The translations under genes and the position numbers were made by a program. Under the pieces are notes generated by a model. It made no database searches. It was not told the DNA's origin and was given only the letters and a program-made list of their open reading frames with translations. This document shows, in pieces, positions 26,390 to 34,924 of a stretch of DNA of 64,000 nt. Source of the stretch: Oscillospiraceae bacterium. Its GTDB lineage: Bacteria > Bacillota > Clostridia > Oscillospirales > Acutalibacteraceae. The stretch's first letter is position 1. The number at the start of each line of letters is the position of its first letter. The stretch spans positions 421,239-485,238 of the forward strand of contig DOQR01000004.1 in assembly GCA_003514385.1 (NCBI GenBank), read 5' to 3'.

Positions 26390-28132
26390 ATGCTCACTAT
26401 AAAAGACGGCGAGTTTAAAATGGACGGCAAGAGCTTCCGCATATATTCCGGCTCGATGCACTATTTCCGCATCATGCCCGAATACTGGGAGGACAGGCTC
26501 AGAAAGCTCAAGGCGGCGGGTTTCAATACGGTTGAAACATATGTCTGCTGGAACATGCATGAGCCGAGGAAGGGCGAATTTGACTTCACCGGCAGGTTCG
26601 ACATCAGGCGTTTTATCAAGACGGCGCAGGAGGTCGGACTCTATGCTATAGTCAGACCCGGTCCGTATATCTGCGCGGAATGGGACTTCGGCGGACTGCC
26701 GGCATGGCTGCTCAAGGACAGAAACATGCGTCTGCGCTGCGCCTATCCCGAATATTTGCAGCATGTTTCGGACTTCTATCACAGGCTGTTTGAGGAGATC
26801 GGCGATCTTCAGCAGAGCGAGGGCGGAAATATAATCGCGATGCAGATCGAGAACGAATACGGCAGCTACGGCAACGACAAGGAATATCTCAGATATATTG
26901 AAAAGCTGATGCTCGACTGCGGCACAAAGGTTATGCTCTTCACCTCCGACGGCGACGACAACAGCATGCTCTCCGGCGGCACGCTCCCCGATGTGTTCAA
27001 GACGCTTAACTTCGGTTCGCGCGCGTCCGAGATATTCAACGCCATGGACAGATTCCACGAGAACACCCCGAAGATGTGCACCGAGTTCTGGTGCGGCTGG
27101 TTCGACCACTGGGGCGAGGAACATCACACTCGCGGCTCAGACAGCGTTGCGGGCGAGATTAAAGATTTTCTTGACATCGACGCGAGCTTCAATTTCTACA
27201 TGTTCCACGGTGGCACGAACTTCGGCTTCACTGCCGGAGCGAACTGCTACGAAGAATATCAGCCGACGGTCACGAGCTACGACTACTGCGCGCTGCTGAC
27301 CGAATGGGGCGACTACACACCCGCATATTATGCAGTCAGAGAGCTTCTGCTCAAGGCTCAGAACCTGCCCGAGACCGAGCTTCCCGCATCGCCGGAGCTC
27401 CAGACAATAGGCAAAGTCGAGCTTGACGAGAGCACGTCGCTGATGAGCAACTTCGATAATCTCGGCGAGCGCCACCGCGTTCCCCTGCCCGAGAGCATGG
27501 AATATTTCGGTCAGAACAGCGGCATGATCTACTACGAGACGAAGCTCGAACAGATATATGACCCGCGCGAGCTGCGCGTTGCGAATGTCCACGACACCGC
27601 ATACATTTATATAGACGGAGAGCACAAGGCAACTATTGACCGCCGCGACGAGAACAAAGTCGCAGGCTATGATACATTTAAATTCGACGGCTGCACGGAC
27701 GGCTGCACGATAGGCGTATTGGTTGACGCGATGGGACGAGTGAACTACGGCGAGCACCTCTACGACCGCAAGGGCATTGACGCCATCCGCTACGGCAATC
27801 AGAATCTCATGGGCTACGATGTTGTCACACTCCCGCTCGACAATCCCGTGAAGATAGACTTTTCGCTCGAGGGCGGCAAGTATCCCCTCTTCATGCGCGG
27901 ACACTTCAAGGCGCAGAGCCAAAATGACTGCTTCGTTCACCTTGACGGGTTCAAGAAGGGCTGCGTATACATAAACGGCTTCAACATCGGCCGCTACTGG
28001 GAGATAGGTCCCCAGCGCGCGCTGTACATTCCCGGAGTTCTGCTCAAGGACGAGAATGAGATAATCATACTCGAACTTGAGGGCTGCGAGAAGGCGGAGG
28101 TCGAGATAAACGCCGAGCCGGATTTGGGATAA
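26390..28132 (+). CDS. Beta-galactosidase, glycoside hydrolase family 35
   Basis: A 580-residue GH35 enzyme, which removes terminal beta-galactose. Early motifs FRIYSGSMHYFRIMPEYWEDR and NTVETYVCWNMHEP open the TIM barrel. The acid/base Glu is in MQIENEYGSYGND (about residue 153) and the nucleophile Glu in MCTEFWCGWFDHWG (about 230), followed by FYMFHGGTNFGFTAGAN. C-terminal jelly-roll domains end with GFNIGRYWEIGPQRALYIPG. There is no signal peptide, so it acts on imported oligosaccharides or glycans. GGGGGAACAG precedes the ATG. No sugar transporter is adjacent. Confidence 0.95.
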   Translation: MLTIKDGEFKMDGKSFRIYSGSMHYFRIMPEYWEDRLRKLKAAGFNTVETYVCWNMHEPRKGEFDFTGRFDIRRFIKTAQEVGLYAIVRPGPYICAEWDFGGLPAWLLKDRNMRLRCAYPEYLQHVSDFYHRLFEEIGDLQQSEGGNIIAMQIENEYGSYGNDKEYLRYIEKLMLDCGTKVMLFTSDGDDNSMLSGGTLPDVFKTLNFGSRASEIFNAMDRFHENTPKMCTEFWCGWFDHWGEEHHTRGSDSVAGEIKDFLDIDASFNFYMFHGGTNFGFTAGANCYEEYQPTVTSYDYCALLTEWGDYTPAYYAVRELLLKAQNLPETELPASPELQTIGKVELDESTSLMSNFDNLGERHRVPLPESMEYFGQNSGMIYYETKLEQIYDPRELRVANVHDTAYIYIDGEHKATIDRRDENKVAGYDTFKFDGCTDGCTIGVLVDAMGRVNYGEHLYDRKGIDAIRYGNQNLMGYDVVTLPLDNPVKIDFSLEGGKYPLFMRGHFKAQSQNDCFVHLDGFKKGCVYINGFNIGRYWEIGPQRALYIPGVLLKDENEIIILELEGCEKAEVEINAEPDLG

Positions 28133-28151
28133 AAAATATATAAAAGACAAA

Positions 28152-28180
28152 ACCCCGGGCTGTAAAATACAGTCCGGGGT
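28152..28180. terminator. Bidirectional terminator between GH35 and M28 genes
   Basis: 12-bp stem ACCCCGGGCTGT / ACAGTCCGGGGT with one G-T pair. The T-run (TTTTG) is better on the minus strand, so it mainly serves the M28 peptidase gene. Confidence 0.75.
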
Positions 28181-28200
28181 GAGCTTATTTAAGATAAGAT

Positions 28201-29442
28201 TTACTGCTTTGCGCCGTTATCGAACATCTCGAGTGCCTTGACGCTGATTGCGAAGCAATCGGCGAGACCCTGCTCGTTCATGTTGTCATAGGTGTCTCTT
28301 CTGGTGTGATAATAGTCCTCAAGCTTATGGTTGAGTCCGGTGACGCCGGTCGCTCTGAAGCCCGCCTGCGCGAACGCTGCGGAATCGGTAGCGCCGCCGA
28401 GAGGCGGAACCCAGCCTTTCTTGCAGGAGATATCAAGCTCCTTAGCCGCCTCCATGAACAGGTCGGAGACATCTTTATCCGCCTTGACCGTGCCGTTGAG
28501 GTCGCGGTAGTTGGTCATAAGATACTTGGGATCGTGAATCGTATCATAAGAGAAGATGAAGGTCGGGACATCGTCGAACTCGCCCTTATGAGCCGCGCAC
28601 CACGCCTTTGCGCCGCGCAGACCCGCTTCCTCGGAGCCGGTGAGGATAACGCCGACTTCGGTGTTTTCAAACTCGATGCCCTCTTCCTTGAGAGCCTTGA
28701 GGATGGCTATGCCCATATAGCAGCCGGAAAGGTTGTCGTTCGCGCCGTCAACGATGCGGTTCTCGTTCCACATCCAATAAAGACCGATAAGGAACGGGAC
28801 GAACACAAGACCAATGAGGCGAAGAAGTCCGAGGGTCTCGGAAGCGTCGAACGAGACATACTCGAGTCCGTTCTTTGCTACGAGCATTATGGAAATGACA
28901 AGATAATATACAGCGCCGATGCCGCAGATAACCGCGTGACCCTCAAAGCCGACACCGCCGAGCTTATAGTTTACGGGCCACTCCCAGGCAGCGTCCGGAT
29001 GGCCGTTGAAGAATATGCGGCGCTTGACCTCGCCCTTGCAGCTCTTGACTGCGGTGACGTTATGTCCGGTCTTTTCGGGGAAGAAGCGATCGATAAACTT
29101 CTTATAGAGTCCAAACTGCATAAAGACTATAAGCAGACCGACGACGATAAGAATTATCGAAACGAGCGGATAGAAGAACGAAATAGCTACCGCCGCGAGA
29201 ACGAAGGTAATCGTGAAATATATCCAGCCGAAGAACGAACCGGGGTTCTCTTTGAACGACTCGACATCGGCTCTCTCGCATCCGCACTCGTTTTTCAGTA
29301 CGTCCGCCATATACTCACATGCCTGCTGCTCGCCTTTGGAGCCGGGATCGCGTTTTTCGAAGTCCTTGCATATGTGGGTTATCTCGCTCACCATATACTC
29401 GGCTGCTTCTTTCTTCTTGTCAATGATTGACTGAAGATTCAT
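28201..29442 (-). CDS. M28-family metallopeptidase with internal membrane segments (second of pair)
   Basis: A 413-residue protein with the catalytic core of M28 di-zinc aminopeptidases: FFNGHPDAAWEWP (His), DGANDNLSG (bridging Asp), LTGSEEAGLRG (Glu pair), SYDTIHD (Asp) and YYHTRRDTYD (last His). What is unusual is the insertion of hydrophobic segments: two at about 70-115 before the first zinc ligand, and two more at about 170-225 between the first His and the bridging Asp. It should therefore be membrane-anchored with its catalytic halves facing one side. AAGGAGGTAATAAAA precedes the ATG. It follows a paralogue with the same build by 81 bp. Substrate unknown. Confidence 0.85.
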   Translation of the reverse strand: MNLQSIIDKKKEAAEYMVSEITHICKDFEKRDPGSKGEQQACEYMADVLKNECGCERADVESFKENPGSFFGWIYFTITFVLAAVAISFFYPLVSIILIVVGLLIVFMQFGLYKKFIDRFFPEKTGHNVTAVKSCKGEVKRRIFFNGHPDAAWEWPVNYKLGGVGFEGHAVICGIGAVYYLVISIMLVAKNGLEYVSFDASETLGLLRLIGLVFVPFLIGLYWMWNENRIVDGANDNLSGCYMGIAILKALKEEGIEFENTEVGVILTGSEEAGLRGAKAWCAAHKGEFDDVPTFIFSYDTIHDPKYLMTNYRDLNGTVKADKDVSDLFMEAAKELDISCKKGWVPPLGGATDSAAFAQAGFRATGVTGLNHKLEDYYHTRRDTYDNMNEQGLADCFAISVKALEMFDNGAKQ

Positions 29443-29468
29443 TTTTATTACCTCCTTAAATATAAGTC

Positions 29469-29512
29469 AAGCGGCCGCCCGAAACCGCAAATACGGGTCG
29501 CGGCAGCCGCTT
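29469..29512 (-). terminator. Hairpin between the two M28 genes
   Basis: Stem AAGCGGC / GCCGCTT with additional inner pairing. The U-run is poor, so it may be an mRNA-stabilising or partial termination hairpin. Confidence 0.5.
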
Positions 29513-29523
29513 AAAACAGTCTT

Positions 29524-30861
29524 TTATCTGCGGGGACCGGTAAAGCCGTTCGCCTGCTGGAACTTGTCGATCTTGTCGATAACGCCGAGGACAACATCGA
29601 AGCCGTTGCCGACGGTTTCAACATCGAAGCGCTCGGGCATATCGCGCCAGGTGTGATAATAATAGGTAAGGGTCGGATCCTGAGCCGCAAAGGTGACGGA
29701 CTTGGCACCGGCCTTTGTCATCGGGGTGCTGTCGCAGCCGCCGACGGGGTTATGTATGCAGCCCTTGGTCTTGCTCTCTATTCCGAGCTCCGCAAAGGTA
29801 TCCTTGAACATCGTTTCAAGATCCTTGTCGAAGCGGCAGAACTGCCAATCGTCCTTGATAACGACCTCGAAATAGTCCTTGTCGGCGACGGAGTCGATAT
29901 TTATGTTCCACGCGTTTTCAAGAATGGCCTCGCCCTTATGAGCGCGAGTGAAAGCGAGAGAACCGCGGAGTCCAGCCTCCTCAGAGCCGCAGTTGAAGTC
30001 AATGATGCGGCAGTTCTTGGGCATCTTGTCGGGATTCTCTTTGAAATACTTTGTAACAGCATAGCTGATAGCGCAGCCGGAGGCGTTATCCATAGCACCG
30101 CGGGATGCGTTGCGCGGATCGGGATCAGCCCACATAATAAGGAACGCGCAGCCGATAGCTGTAACGAGGGGCAGGAAGCGCATAGCGAACATGAAGTTCA
30201 CAAACGCGGGAGAAGCGAAAGCTTCTGCTGCCCAGCTTGCACCGAAATAATAGCCGGTGTAGAGGGTCGCGACGGCAATCGAAGTGCCTGCAAGGAAGAA
30301 GAAGCAGAGAGCGCCGAAGCCGACCTTGACAAAGGTGGCAACGAGGCCGAGTGCGGGGTTTGTCTTAGCAAACTTCGAAGCGTGCTCGGAATGACGCCAG
30401 TTCCAGCTGGTGTCGGTATGGCCGGAGAGGATGATGGTGTAGTCATACTTGCCGTCCTCCGGGAGCAGCTCGCCATAGGTATTCTGCGATATCTCCTGCT
30501 TAAAGAACATATCGAACCATGTCTTATAAAGGAAAACGCTGCATACGAGCCAGACGATGCATGCCGCAGATGCGAGCGCCATGCCGTACCAGACCGCGGG
30601 GATGCCCATTGCTATATAGACAAGGGCGCTCAGTGCGAGGCCGAGCCAGCCGGCATAAGGAATTCCGCCGATGGACGCGCGCGGGGAAACCGCAAACTCT
30701 TCACGAACGGGCTCGATGCCGATCTCTCTGAGCTTATCGCCCATATAGGCAGCAAACTTTTTTTCGCCGTCCGAACCCGGCAGTCTTGCGCCGATGTTCT
30801 TCGCGGCATGATTGATTATGTCGTATACCTCTTCGGCATACTTTCTGTGTTCTTCTTTCAT
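29524..30861 (-). CDS. M28-family metallopeptidase with internal membrane segments (first of pair)
   Basis: A 445-residue paralogue of the next gene. I start it at the ATG at 30861 (MKEEHRKYAEEVYDI), since AAAAGGAGTG lies just upstream and the promoter -10 sits almost on the other candidate ATG at 30894. Zinc-site motifs: ILSGHTDTSWNW, GAMDNASGCA, CGSEEAGLRGS, INIDSVAD, and YYYHTWRD. Hydrophobic segments are at about 75-125 and, between the first His and the bridging Asp, at about 190-265. The shared layout shows a tandem duplication. Role unknown; relatives with plain M28 domains are exopeptidases. Confidence 0.85.
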   Translation of the reverse strand: MKEEHRKYAEEVYDIINHAAKNIGARLPGSDGEKKFAAYMGDKLREIGIEPVREEFAVSPRASIGGIPYAGWLGLALSALVYIAMGIPAVWYGMALASAACIVWLVCSVFLYKTWFDMFFKQEISQNTYGELLPEDGKYDYTIILSGHTDTSWNWRHSEHASKFAKTNPALGLVATFVKVGFGALCFFFLAGTSIAVATLYTGYYFGASWAAEAFASPAFVNFMFAMRFLPLVTAIGCAFLIMWADPDPRNASRGAMDNASGCAISYAVTKYFKENPDKMPKNCRIIDFNCGSEEAGLRGSLAFTRAHKGEAILENAWNINIDSVADKDYFEVVIKDDWQFCRFDKDLETMFKDTFAELGIESKTKGCIHNPVGGCDSTPMTKAGAKSVTFAAQDPTLTYYYHTWRDMPERFDVETVGNGFDVVLGVIDKIDKFQQANGFTGPRR

Positions 30862-30895
30862 GGAAAGGCGACACTCCTTTTGAAAATGTGCCATA

Positions 30896-30925
30896 ATTAT
30901 ACAATAATTAGACGCAAAATTGCAA
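30896..30925 (-). promoter_or_regulatory. Promoter for the M28 pair
   Basis: Minus strand: -35 TTGCAA, 18-bp spacer, -10 TATAAT. Confidence 0.75.
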
Positions 30926-31049
30926 TAGAGTTTAAAGAGAATATAAAAATTTTTTTAAATCTTTGTGAATGAGTAAATTTTTTCGGCGTCGGGCGGAAAC
31001 GATAATAAATGCAAAGGCGCTTTTTTCTATCAGAAAGGATAAAATTAAA

Positions 31050-31271
31050 ATGAATAAAGAAAACGACAAAAAATTCGACGGCAGCCACTGCCCCACCCCG
31101 AGCTCTGACCCTGTCATGGGCGAACCCGAGGACTCATTCGACATGGTGAACAAATACGGAACTTACAACATTCAGCCAACCTCGCAGACAGGGAACTCCT
31201 TTCCGCATATTGCGCAGGGATTGCCGAAAAAGCGCAAAAGTGCAAAGAAATATCATAAAGGATCAAATTAA
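31050..31271 (+). CDS. Small hydrophilic protein of unknown function
   Basis: A 73-residue protein starting at the ATG at 31050, ten bases after AGAAAGGA. I do not recognise a named family. It has a Lys/Asp-rich N-terminus, a middle with MVNKYGTYNIQPTSQTGNSF and IAQGLPKKRK, and a basic tail. No signal peptide, membrane segment or cysteine pair is seen (one Cys only). The non-random central block, good ribosome site and following terminator argue that it is a real gene. The YGTYNIQPT block looks to me like a conserved signature of small Clostridia proteins, but that is recollection, not a search. Confidence 0.65.
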   Translation: MNKENDKKFDGSHCPTPSSDPVMGEPEDSFDMVNKYGTYNIQPTSQTGNSFPHIAQGLPKKRKSAKKYHKGSN

Positions 31272-31354
31272 TTGATACTTCGTGTGAATAAACCAAACAA
31301 TCGATATAACAATTATACTCGCACCTTATCAAAAAAATGTTTAAGTAATAATAC

Positions 31355-31392
31355 GGGGCTGTTTCGTAAAAACGGAACAGCCTCTGTTTTTT
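31355..31392 (+). terminator. Terminator after the small protein gene
   Basis: GGGGCTGTTTCG / CGGAACAGCCTC stem with imperfect ends, then TTTTTTT. Confidence 0.8.
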
Positions 31393-31418
31393 TACTTTGT
31401 TTTCATTCGAGCTGATTA

Positions 31419-31447
31419 TTGATTTTTATCAGGCAAAATGATATTAT
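31419..31447 (+). promoter_or_regulatory. Promoter for the lplA-pdx-thyA-folA unit
   Basis: -35 TTGATT, 17-bp spacer, -10 TATTAT, 32 bp before the lplA start. Confidence 0.7.
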
Positions 31448-31479
31448 AAAAAACAACAGATTTTCGGAGATGAGTTTTT

Positions 31480-32448
31480 GTGTTCATTCTGACGCTCGAC
31501 AGCAACGATCCGTTTTTCAACCTGTCGGCTGAGGAATACTTTCTCTGCGAAAAGGACGAAGATTTTTTCCTGCTCTGGCAGAACGAGCCGTGTATTGTAA
31601 TCGGCAAAAATCAGAACGCGGCGGATGAGATAAACGGTGATTATGTCCGTACCCGCTCACTTCCCGTTGTTCGGCGGATAACCGGCGGCGGGGCTGTCTA
31701 TCATGACCGCGGCAATCTCAATTTTTCGTTCATTATAAACGGTGAGGCGGACAGAGTTAAACTGTGCCGACCCGTTATAGATGTTCTTCGATCCATCGGC
31801 GTTGAAGCGGAGCTTTCCGGGCGAAACGACATTCTTGTCGGCGGCAGAAAAATCTCCGGCACGGCGATGTGCTCGCGCGGCGGCAGGTCGCTGTTTCACG
31901 GCACACTGCTGATAAACGCCGACCTTGAGGCTATGTCCGAAGCGCTGAGGCCCGACGAAAACGAGTTGATGGGGCACGGAGTGAAATCGGTCAGAAGCCG
32001 CGTTGCAAATCTGTCCGAATACACGAAAGAAGAAGTCAGCCCCGATATTATCGGCGCGATGCTGGCTGGATATATGACAGAGCGCGGCGGAGAAATATAT
32101 GAACTCGGCGAAAGCGATATAGAAGCCATTGAGAAGCTTCGGTACAGCAAATATTCGACCGACGAATGGAACTGCGGCGCCGAGCGGCTCCAAAAATCCG
32201 AGCGATCCCGTCTTAGCTGTGGAACGGTTTATATAAAAAAGAAAACCGCCTGCGGGCGGATAGAAGATATACGCATTTTCGGCGATTTCATGAACATCGG
32301 AGATATTTCAAGGCTCGAAGCGCGGCTTCGCGGGGCGGAGTTCCGGCGCGAAGAAATAATATCGGCACTCGAAGAAGCCCGGGTGGAAAAATATATTCCG
32401 AATTTGACCGCAGACGAGCTTGCGGACATCATAATGAAAAGCGAGTGA
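31480..32448 (+). CDS. lplA: Lipoate--protein ligase
   Basis: Attaches lipoate, through lipoyl-AMP, to lysines of 2-oxoacid dehydrogenase or glycine-cleavage H proteins. GTG start with CGGAGATGAG upstream; 322 residues. Motifs: NLSAEEYFLCE, IGKNQNAADEIN, VRRITGGGAVYHDRGNLNFSF (lipoyl-AMP loop), then the KISGTAMCSRGGRSLFHGTLL core with the substrate lysine region, and a C-terminal LplA accessory domain. No acceptor gene is nearby. Confidence 0.93.
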   Translation: MFILTLDSNDPFFNLSAEEYFLCEKDEDFFLLWQNEPCIVIGKNQNAADEINGDYVRTRSLPVVRRITGGGAVYHDRGNLNFSFIINGEADRVKLCRPVIDVLRSIGVEAELSGRNDILVGGRKISGTAMCSRGGRSLFHGTLLINADLEAMSEALRPDENELMGHGVKSVRSRVANLSEYTKEEVSPDIIGAMLAGYMTERGGEIYELGESDIEAIEKLRYSKYSTDEWNCGAERLQKSERSRLSCGTVYIKKKTACGRIEDIRIFGDFMNIGDISRLEARLRGAEFRREEIISALEEARVEKYIPNLTADELADIIMKSE

Positions 32449-32453
32449 TACAC

Positions 32454-33305
32454 ATGGAGAGACTCAAAAGGGCTGCTGCCATACATGATATTTCGGGCTT
32501 CGGCAAATGCTCGCTGACCGTCGCCCTGCCGATAATCTCCGCTATGGGCATTGAAGTGGCGGCCATACCCACGGCCGTGCTCTCTACGCAGACGGGCGGG
32601 CTCGAGGGCTTCACCTACCGCGACCTCACGGGCGACATGCGCCCGATAGCAGCGCACTGGAAGAAGCTCGGAATAAAATTTGACGCGATATACAGCGGCT
32701 TTCTCGGCTCTCTTGAACAGATAGACATAGTGACGGATTTCATCGATGACTTCAAAGAGAAAAACACCGTTGTGCTCGTCGACCCCGCTATGGCGGACGG
32801 CGGCAGTATGTACTCGGTGTTCAACATGGACTTTGCAAGGCAGATGACGCGCCTTTGCGCAAAGGCGGACATAATCGTTCCGAATTTTACGGAGGCCGCG
32901 TTCATGCTCGGCGAGGAATACCGCCCCGCCCCATACACAAAGGAATTTGTCGAATCGACGCTCAAAAGGCTCTCCGAGCTCGGGCCGTCAAAGGTGGTTC
33001 TGACGGGCGTTGCATTCGACAAAAAACAGGTCGGCTCGGCTACCTATGACCGCCTGACGGGTGAAATAAGCTATGCGCTTTCGGACACGGTGGACGGATA
33101 TTTTCACGGCACGGGCGACGTATTTGCGAGCGCTCTGCTCGGCGCGTACCTGAACGGACTCACCCTCGCCGAGAGCGCACGGATAGCCGTTGACTACACC
33201 CACGGCTGCATAGAGAGGACAAAGGAAGCCGGAACCGACCTTCGCTACGGCGTTGACTTTGAGCACGGAATCCCCGACCTGCTTCGGCAGACAGGAATAA
33301 TATAA
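32454..33305 (+). CDS. pdxY: Pyridoxal/pyridoxamine kinase
   Basis: Phosphorylates pyridoxal-type vitamers in B6 salvage. About 283 residues from the ATG at 32454; a GTG at 32445 overlapping the lplA stop is the alternative start. It is of PfkB/ribokinase fold, PdxK/PdxY type: HDISGFGKCSLTVALPI (substrate glycine loop), AIPTAVLSTQTGG, DPAMADGGSMYSVFN, PNFTEAAFMLGE, and the anion hole with catalytic Asp in YFHGTGDVFASALLGA. Co-transcribed with lplA, so both look like cofactor-salvage genes. Specificity between PdxK and PdxY is not certain. Confidence 0.88.
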   Translation: MERLKRAAAIHDISGFGKCSLTVALPIISAMGIEVAAIPTAVLSTQTGGLEGFTYRDLTGDMRPIAAHWKKLGIKFDAIYSGFLGSLEQIDIVTDFIDDFKEKNTVVLVDPAMADGGSMYSVFNMDFARQMTRLCAKADIIVPNFTEAAFMLGEEYRPAPYTKEFVESTLKRLSELGPSKVVLTGVAFDKKQVGSATYDRLTGEISYALSDTVDGYFHGTGDVFASALLGAYLNGLTLAESARIAVDYTHGCIERTKEAGTDLRYGVDFEHGIPDLLRQTGII

Positions 33306-33326
33306 ATATAAAGAGGAGAGGACTAA

Positions 33327-34157
33327 ATGAGCTACGCAGACGAAGTATTTATCGCAAACTGCAAGGATATACTCGAAAACGGCACTTGGGACACGGACTA
33401 CAACGTTCGCCCGCACTGGGAGGACGGCACGAGCGCGCACACGATAAAGAAATTCGGCATTGTCAACCGCTATGACCTTTCAAAGGAGTTCCCGGCGATG
33501 ACGCTCAGAAAGACCTTTATCAAGAGCGCAACGGACGAGCTGCTCTGGATATGGCAGAAGAAATCGAACAACGTCAACGACTTCAAGGGGCACGTCTGGG
33601 ACGCTTGGGCTAACGAGGACGGCAGCATCGGCAAGGCATACGGCTATCAGCTCGGAGTCAAGCACCACTATCCCGAGGGCGACTTCGACCAGGTTGACAG
33701 AGTTCTCTATGACCTCAAGCACAACCCGCTCAGCCGCCGCATACTGACAAACATATACGTCCACGCAGACCTGAGTGAAATGAATCTCTACCCCTGCGCC
33801 TACAGCATGACTTTCAATGTCACGGGCAAGAAACTCAACGCGATACTCAACCAGCGCTCGCAGGATATGCTCACGGCGAACAGCTGGAACGTCTGCCAAT
33901 ATGCGACGCTCGTTCACATGATAGCGCAGGTGTCGGGGCTTGAGCCGGGCGAGTTCGTCCATGTCATAGCCGACGCGCACATATATGACAGGCACGTTCC
34001 GATAGTTGAGGAGCTTATAAAGCGCGAGCCATATGACGCGCCGAAGTTTATACTCGACAAGTCGATAACAGATTTCTACAAATTCACGCCCGACAGCGTG
34101 CATTTCGAGGACTACAAGTATCACGAATTCACCGAAAAAATACCCGTTGCGATATAA
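33327..34157 (+). CDS. thyA: Thymidylate synthase
   Basis: Methylates dUMP to dTMP with methylene-tetrahydrofolate, giving dihydrofolate, which the next gene product reduces. 276 residues. Motifs: GAYGYQ-like KAYGYQLGVKH, SRRILTNIYVHADLSEMNL, the catalytic cysteine in YPCAYSMTFNV, LNQRSQDMLTANSWNVCQYA (dUMP and nucleotide contacts), and HIYDRHVPIVEELIKREP. In place of the common PCH after the catalytic Cys there is PCAY, a variant I recall from some Clostridia enzymes. AAGAGGAGAGG precedes the ATG. Confidence 0.95.
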   Translation: MSYADEVFIANCKDILENGTWDTDYNVRPHWEDGTSAHTIKKFGIVNRYDLSKEFPAMTLRKTFIKSATDELLWIWQKKSNNVNDFKGHVWDAWANEDGSIGKAYGYQLGVKHHYPEGDFDQVDRVLYDLKHNPLSRRILTNIYVHADLSEMNLYPCAYSMTFNVTGKKLNAILNQRSQDMLTANSWNVCQYATLVHMIAQVSGLEPGEFVHVIADAHIYDRHVPIVEELIKREPYDAPKFILDKSITDFYKFTPDSVHFEDYKYHEFTEKIPVAI

Positions 34158-34166
34158 GGAGCCAAG

Positions 34167-34649
34167 ATGAAAGCAATAGTTTGCGCCGACATAAATTGGG
34201 GCATAGGAAAGGGCGCGGGAATGCTCTTTCACATCCCCGCAGACCTGAAATTTTTCAAAGAAAAGACCATGGGCGGCACCGTCATAATGGGGCGCACGAC
34301 ATTTCTCTCCCTGCCGGGGCCGAAGGCTCTGCCGGGCAGAAAGAACATCGTGCTGACGCGAAGCGACGGCTGGAGCGCCGAAAATGTTACGGTGTGCCGC
34401 AGCACAGACGAGCTTGCGGACATAATAAGCAGCGACGAAAAAGTGTTTCTTATAGGCGGCGAGGCAGTCTACGGTGAACTCATAGACGCCTGCGACGAGG
34501 CGTTTGTAACGCGCGTCAACGCGGACGGGGGCGCAGAAAAGTTCTTCCCCGACCTCGACGCCCGCGCAGGCTGGAGGCTCGTCGAGCGCTCCGCCGCGCA
34601 GGAGAGCAACGGATACGTTTTCACGTTTGACAGATATGTAAAAGAATAA
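34167..34649 (+). CDS. folA: Dihydrofolate reductase
   Basis: Reduces dihydrofolate to tetrahydrofolate with NADPH. 160 residues. MKAIVCADINWGIGKGAGML gives the first strand and Met20-type loop, HIPADLKFFKEKT the folate-binding Asp, VIMGRTTFLSLP the NADPH helix, and FLIGGEAVYGELI the pyrophosphate loop. It starts 9 bp after thyA, the usual pairing, and the unit ends at a good terminator. Confidence 0.95.
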   Translation: MKAIVCADINWGIGKGAGMLFHIPADLKFFKEKTMGGTVIMGRTTFLSLPGPKALPGRKNIVLTRSDGWSAENVTVCRSTDELADIISSDEKVFLIGGEAVYGELIDACDEAFVTRVNADGGAEKFFPDLDARAGWRLVERSAAQESNGYVFTFDRYVKE

Positions 34650-34657
34650 GCTATACG

Positions 34658-34697
34658 AAACGGGATTGACGGACTGATCGCCAATCCCGTTTTTTTG
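34658..34697 (+). terminator. Terminator after folA
   Basis: 11-bp stem AAACGGGATTG / CAATCCCGTTT, then a run of seven T. Confidence 0.9.
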
Positions 34698-34837
34698 TTT
34701 TATTCGGTCGGGTCGGACTTTTTTCGGCTCTTTAATCAAAGATTTATTTTTGCGCTATCGCCGTTCTTGCCGCAATATGCACAAACAAAGCGCCCGACAT
34801 TTGGAAATATTGACGAAAGAAAAATAAAACTTTTCCG

Positions 34838-34902
34838 TTGACAAACGCCGAAAAGGATGATAATATACAACTGAGCTATTTGAGATAGCTCAGTTAGCTA
34901 AC
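34838..34902 (+). promoter_or_regulatory. Promoter with palindromic operator for the GntR-ABC operon
   Basis: -35 TTGACA (34838-34843), 17-bp spacer, -10 TAATAT (34861-34866). Four bases later begins the inverted repeat ACTGAGCTAT ... ATAGCTCAGT (34870-34894, 10-bp perfect arms around 5 nt), and overlapping its end is the perfect palindrome GTTAGCTAAC (34893-34902). A protein bound here would block the start of transcription. The adjacent GntR gene is the obvious candidate for autoregulation. The preceding 34698-34837 shows nothing else. Confidence 0.82.
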
Positions 34903-34924
34903 TTTTTAATACGGAGGACAAATC

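Noticed and set aside
29653..30972. A 439-codon plus-strand frame opposite an M28 gene
   Set aside because: The minus strand carries the zinc motifs and a consensus promoter.
33480..34739. A 419-codon minus-strand frame across thyA and folA
   Set aside because: It spans two well-defined enzymes and their terminator and has no start signals.
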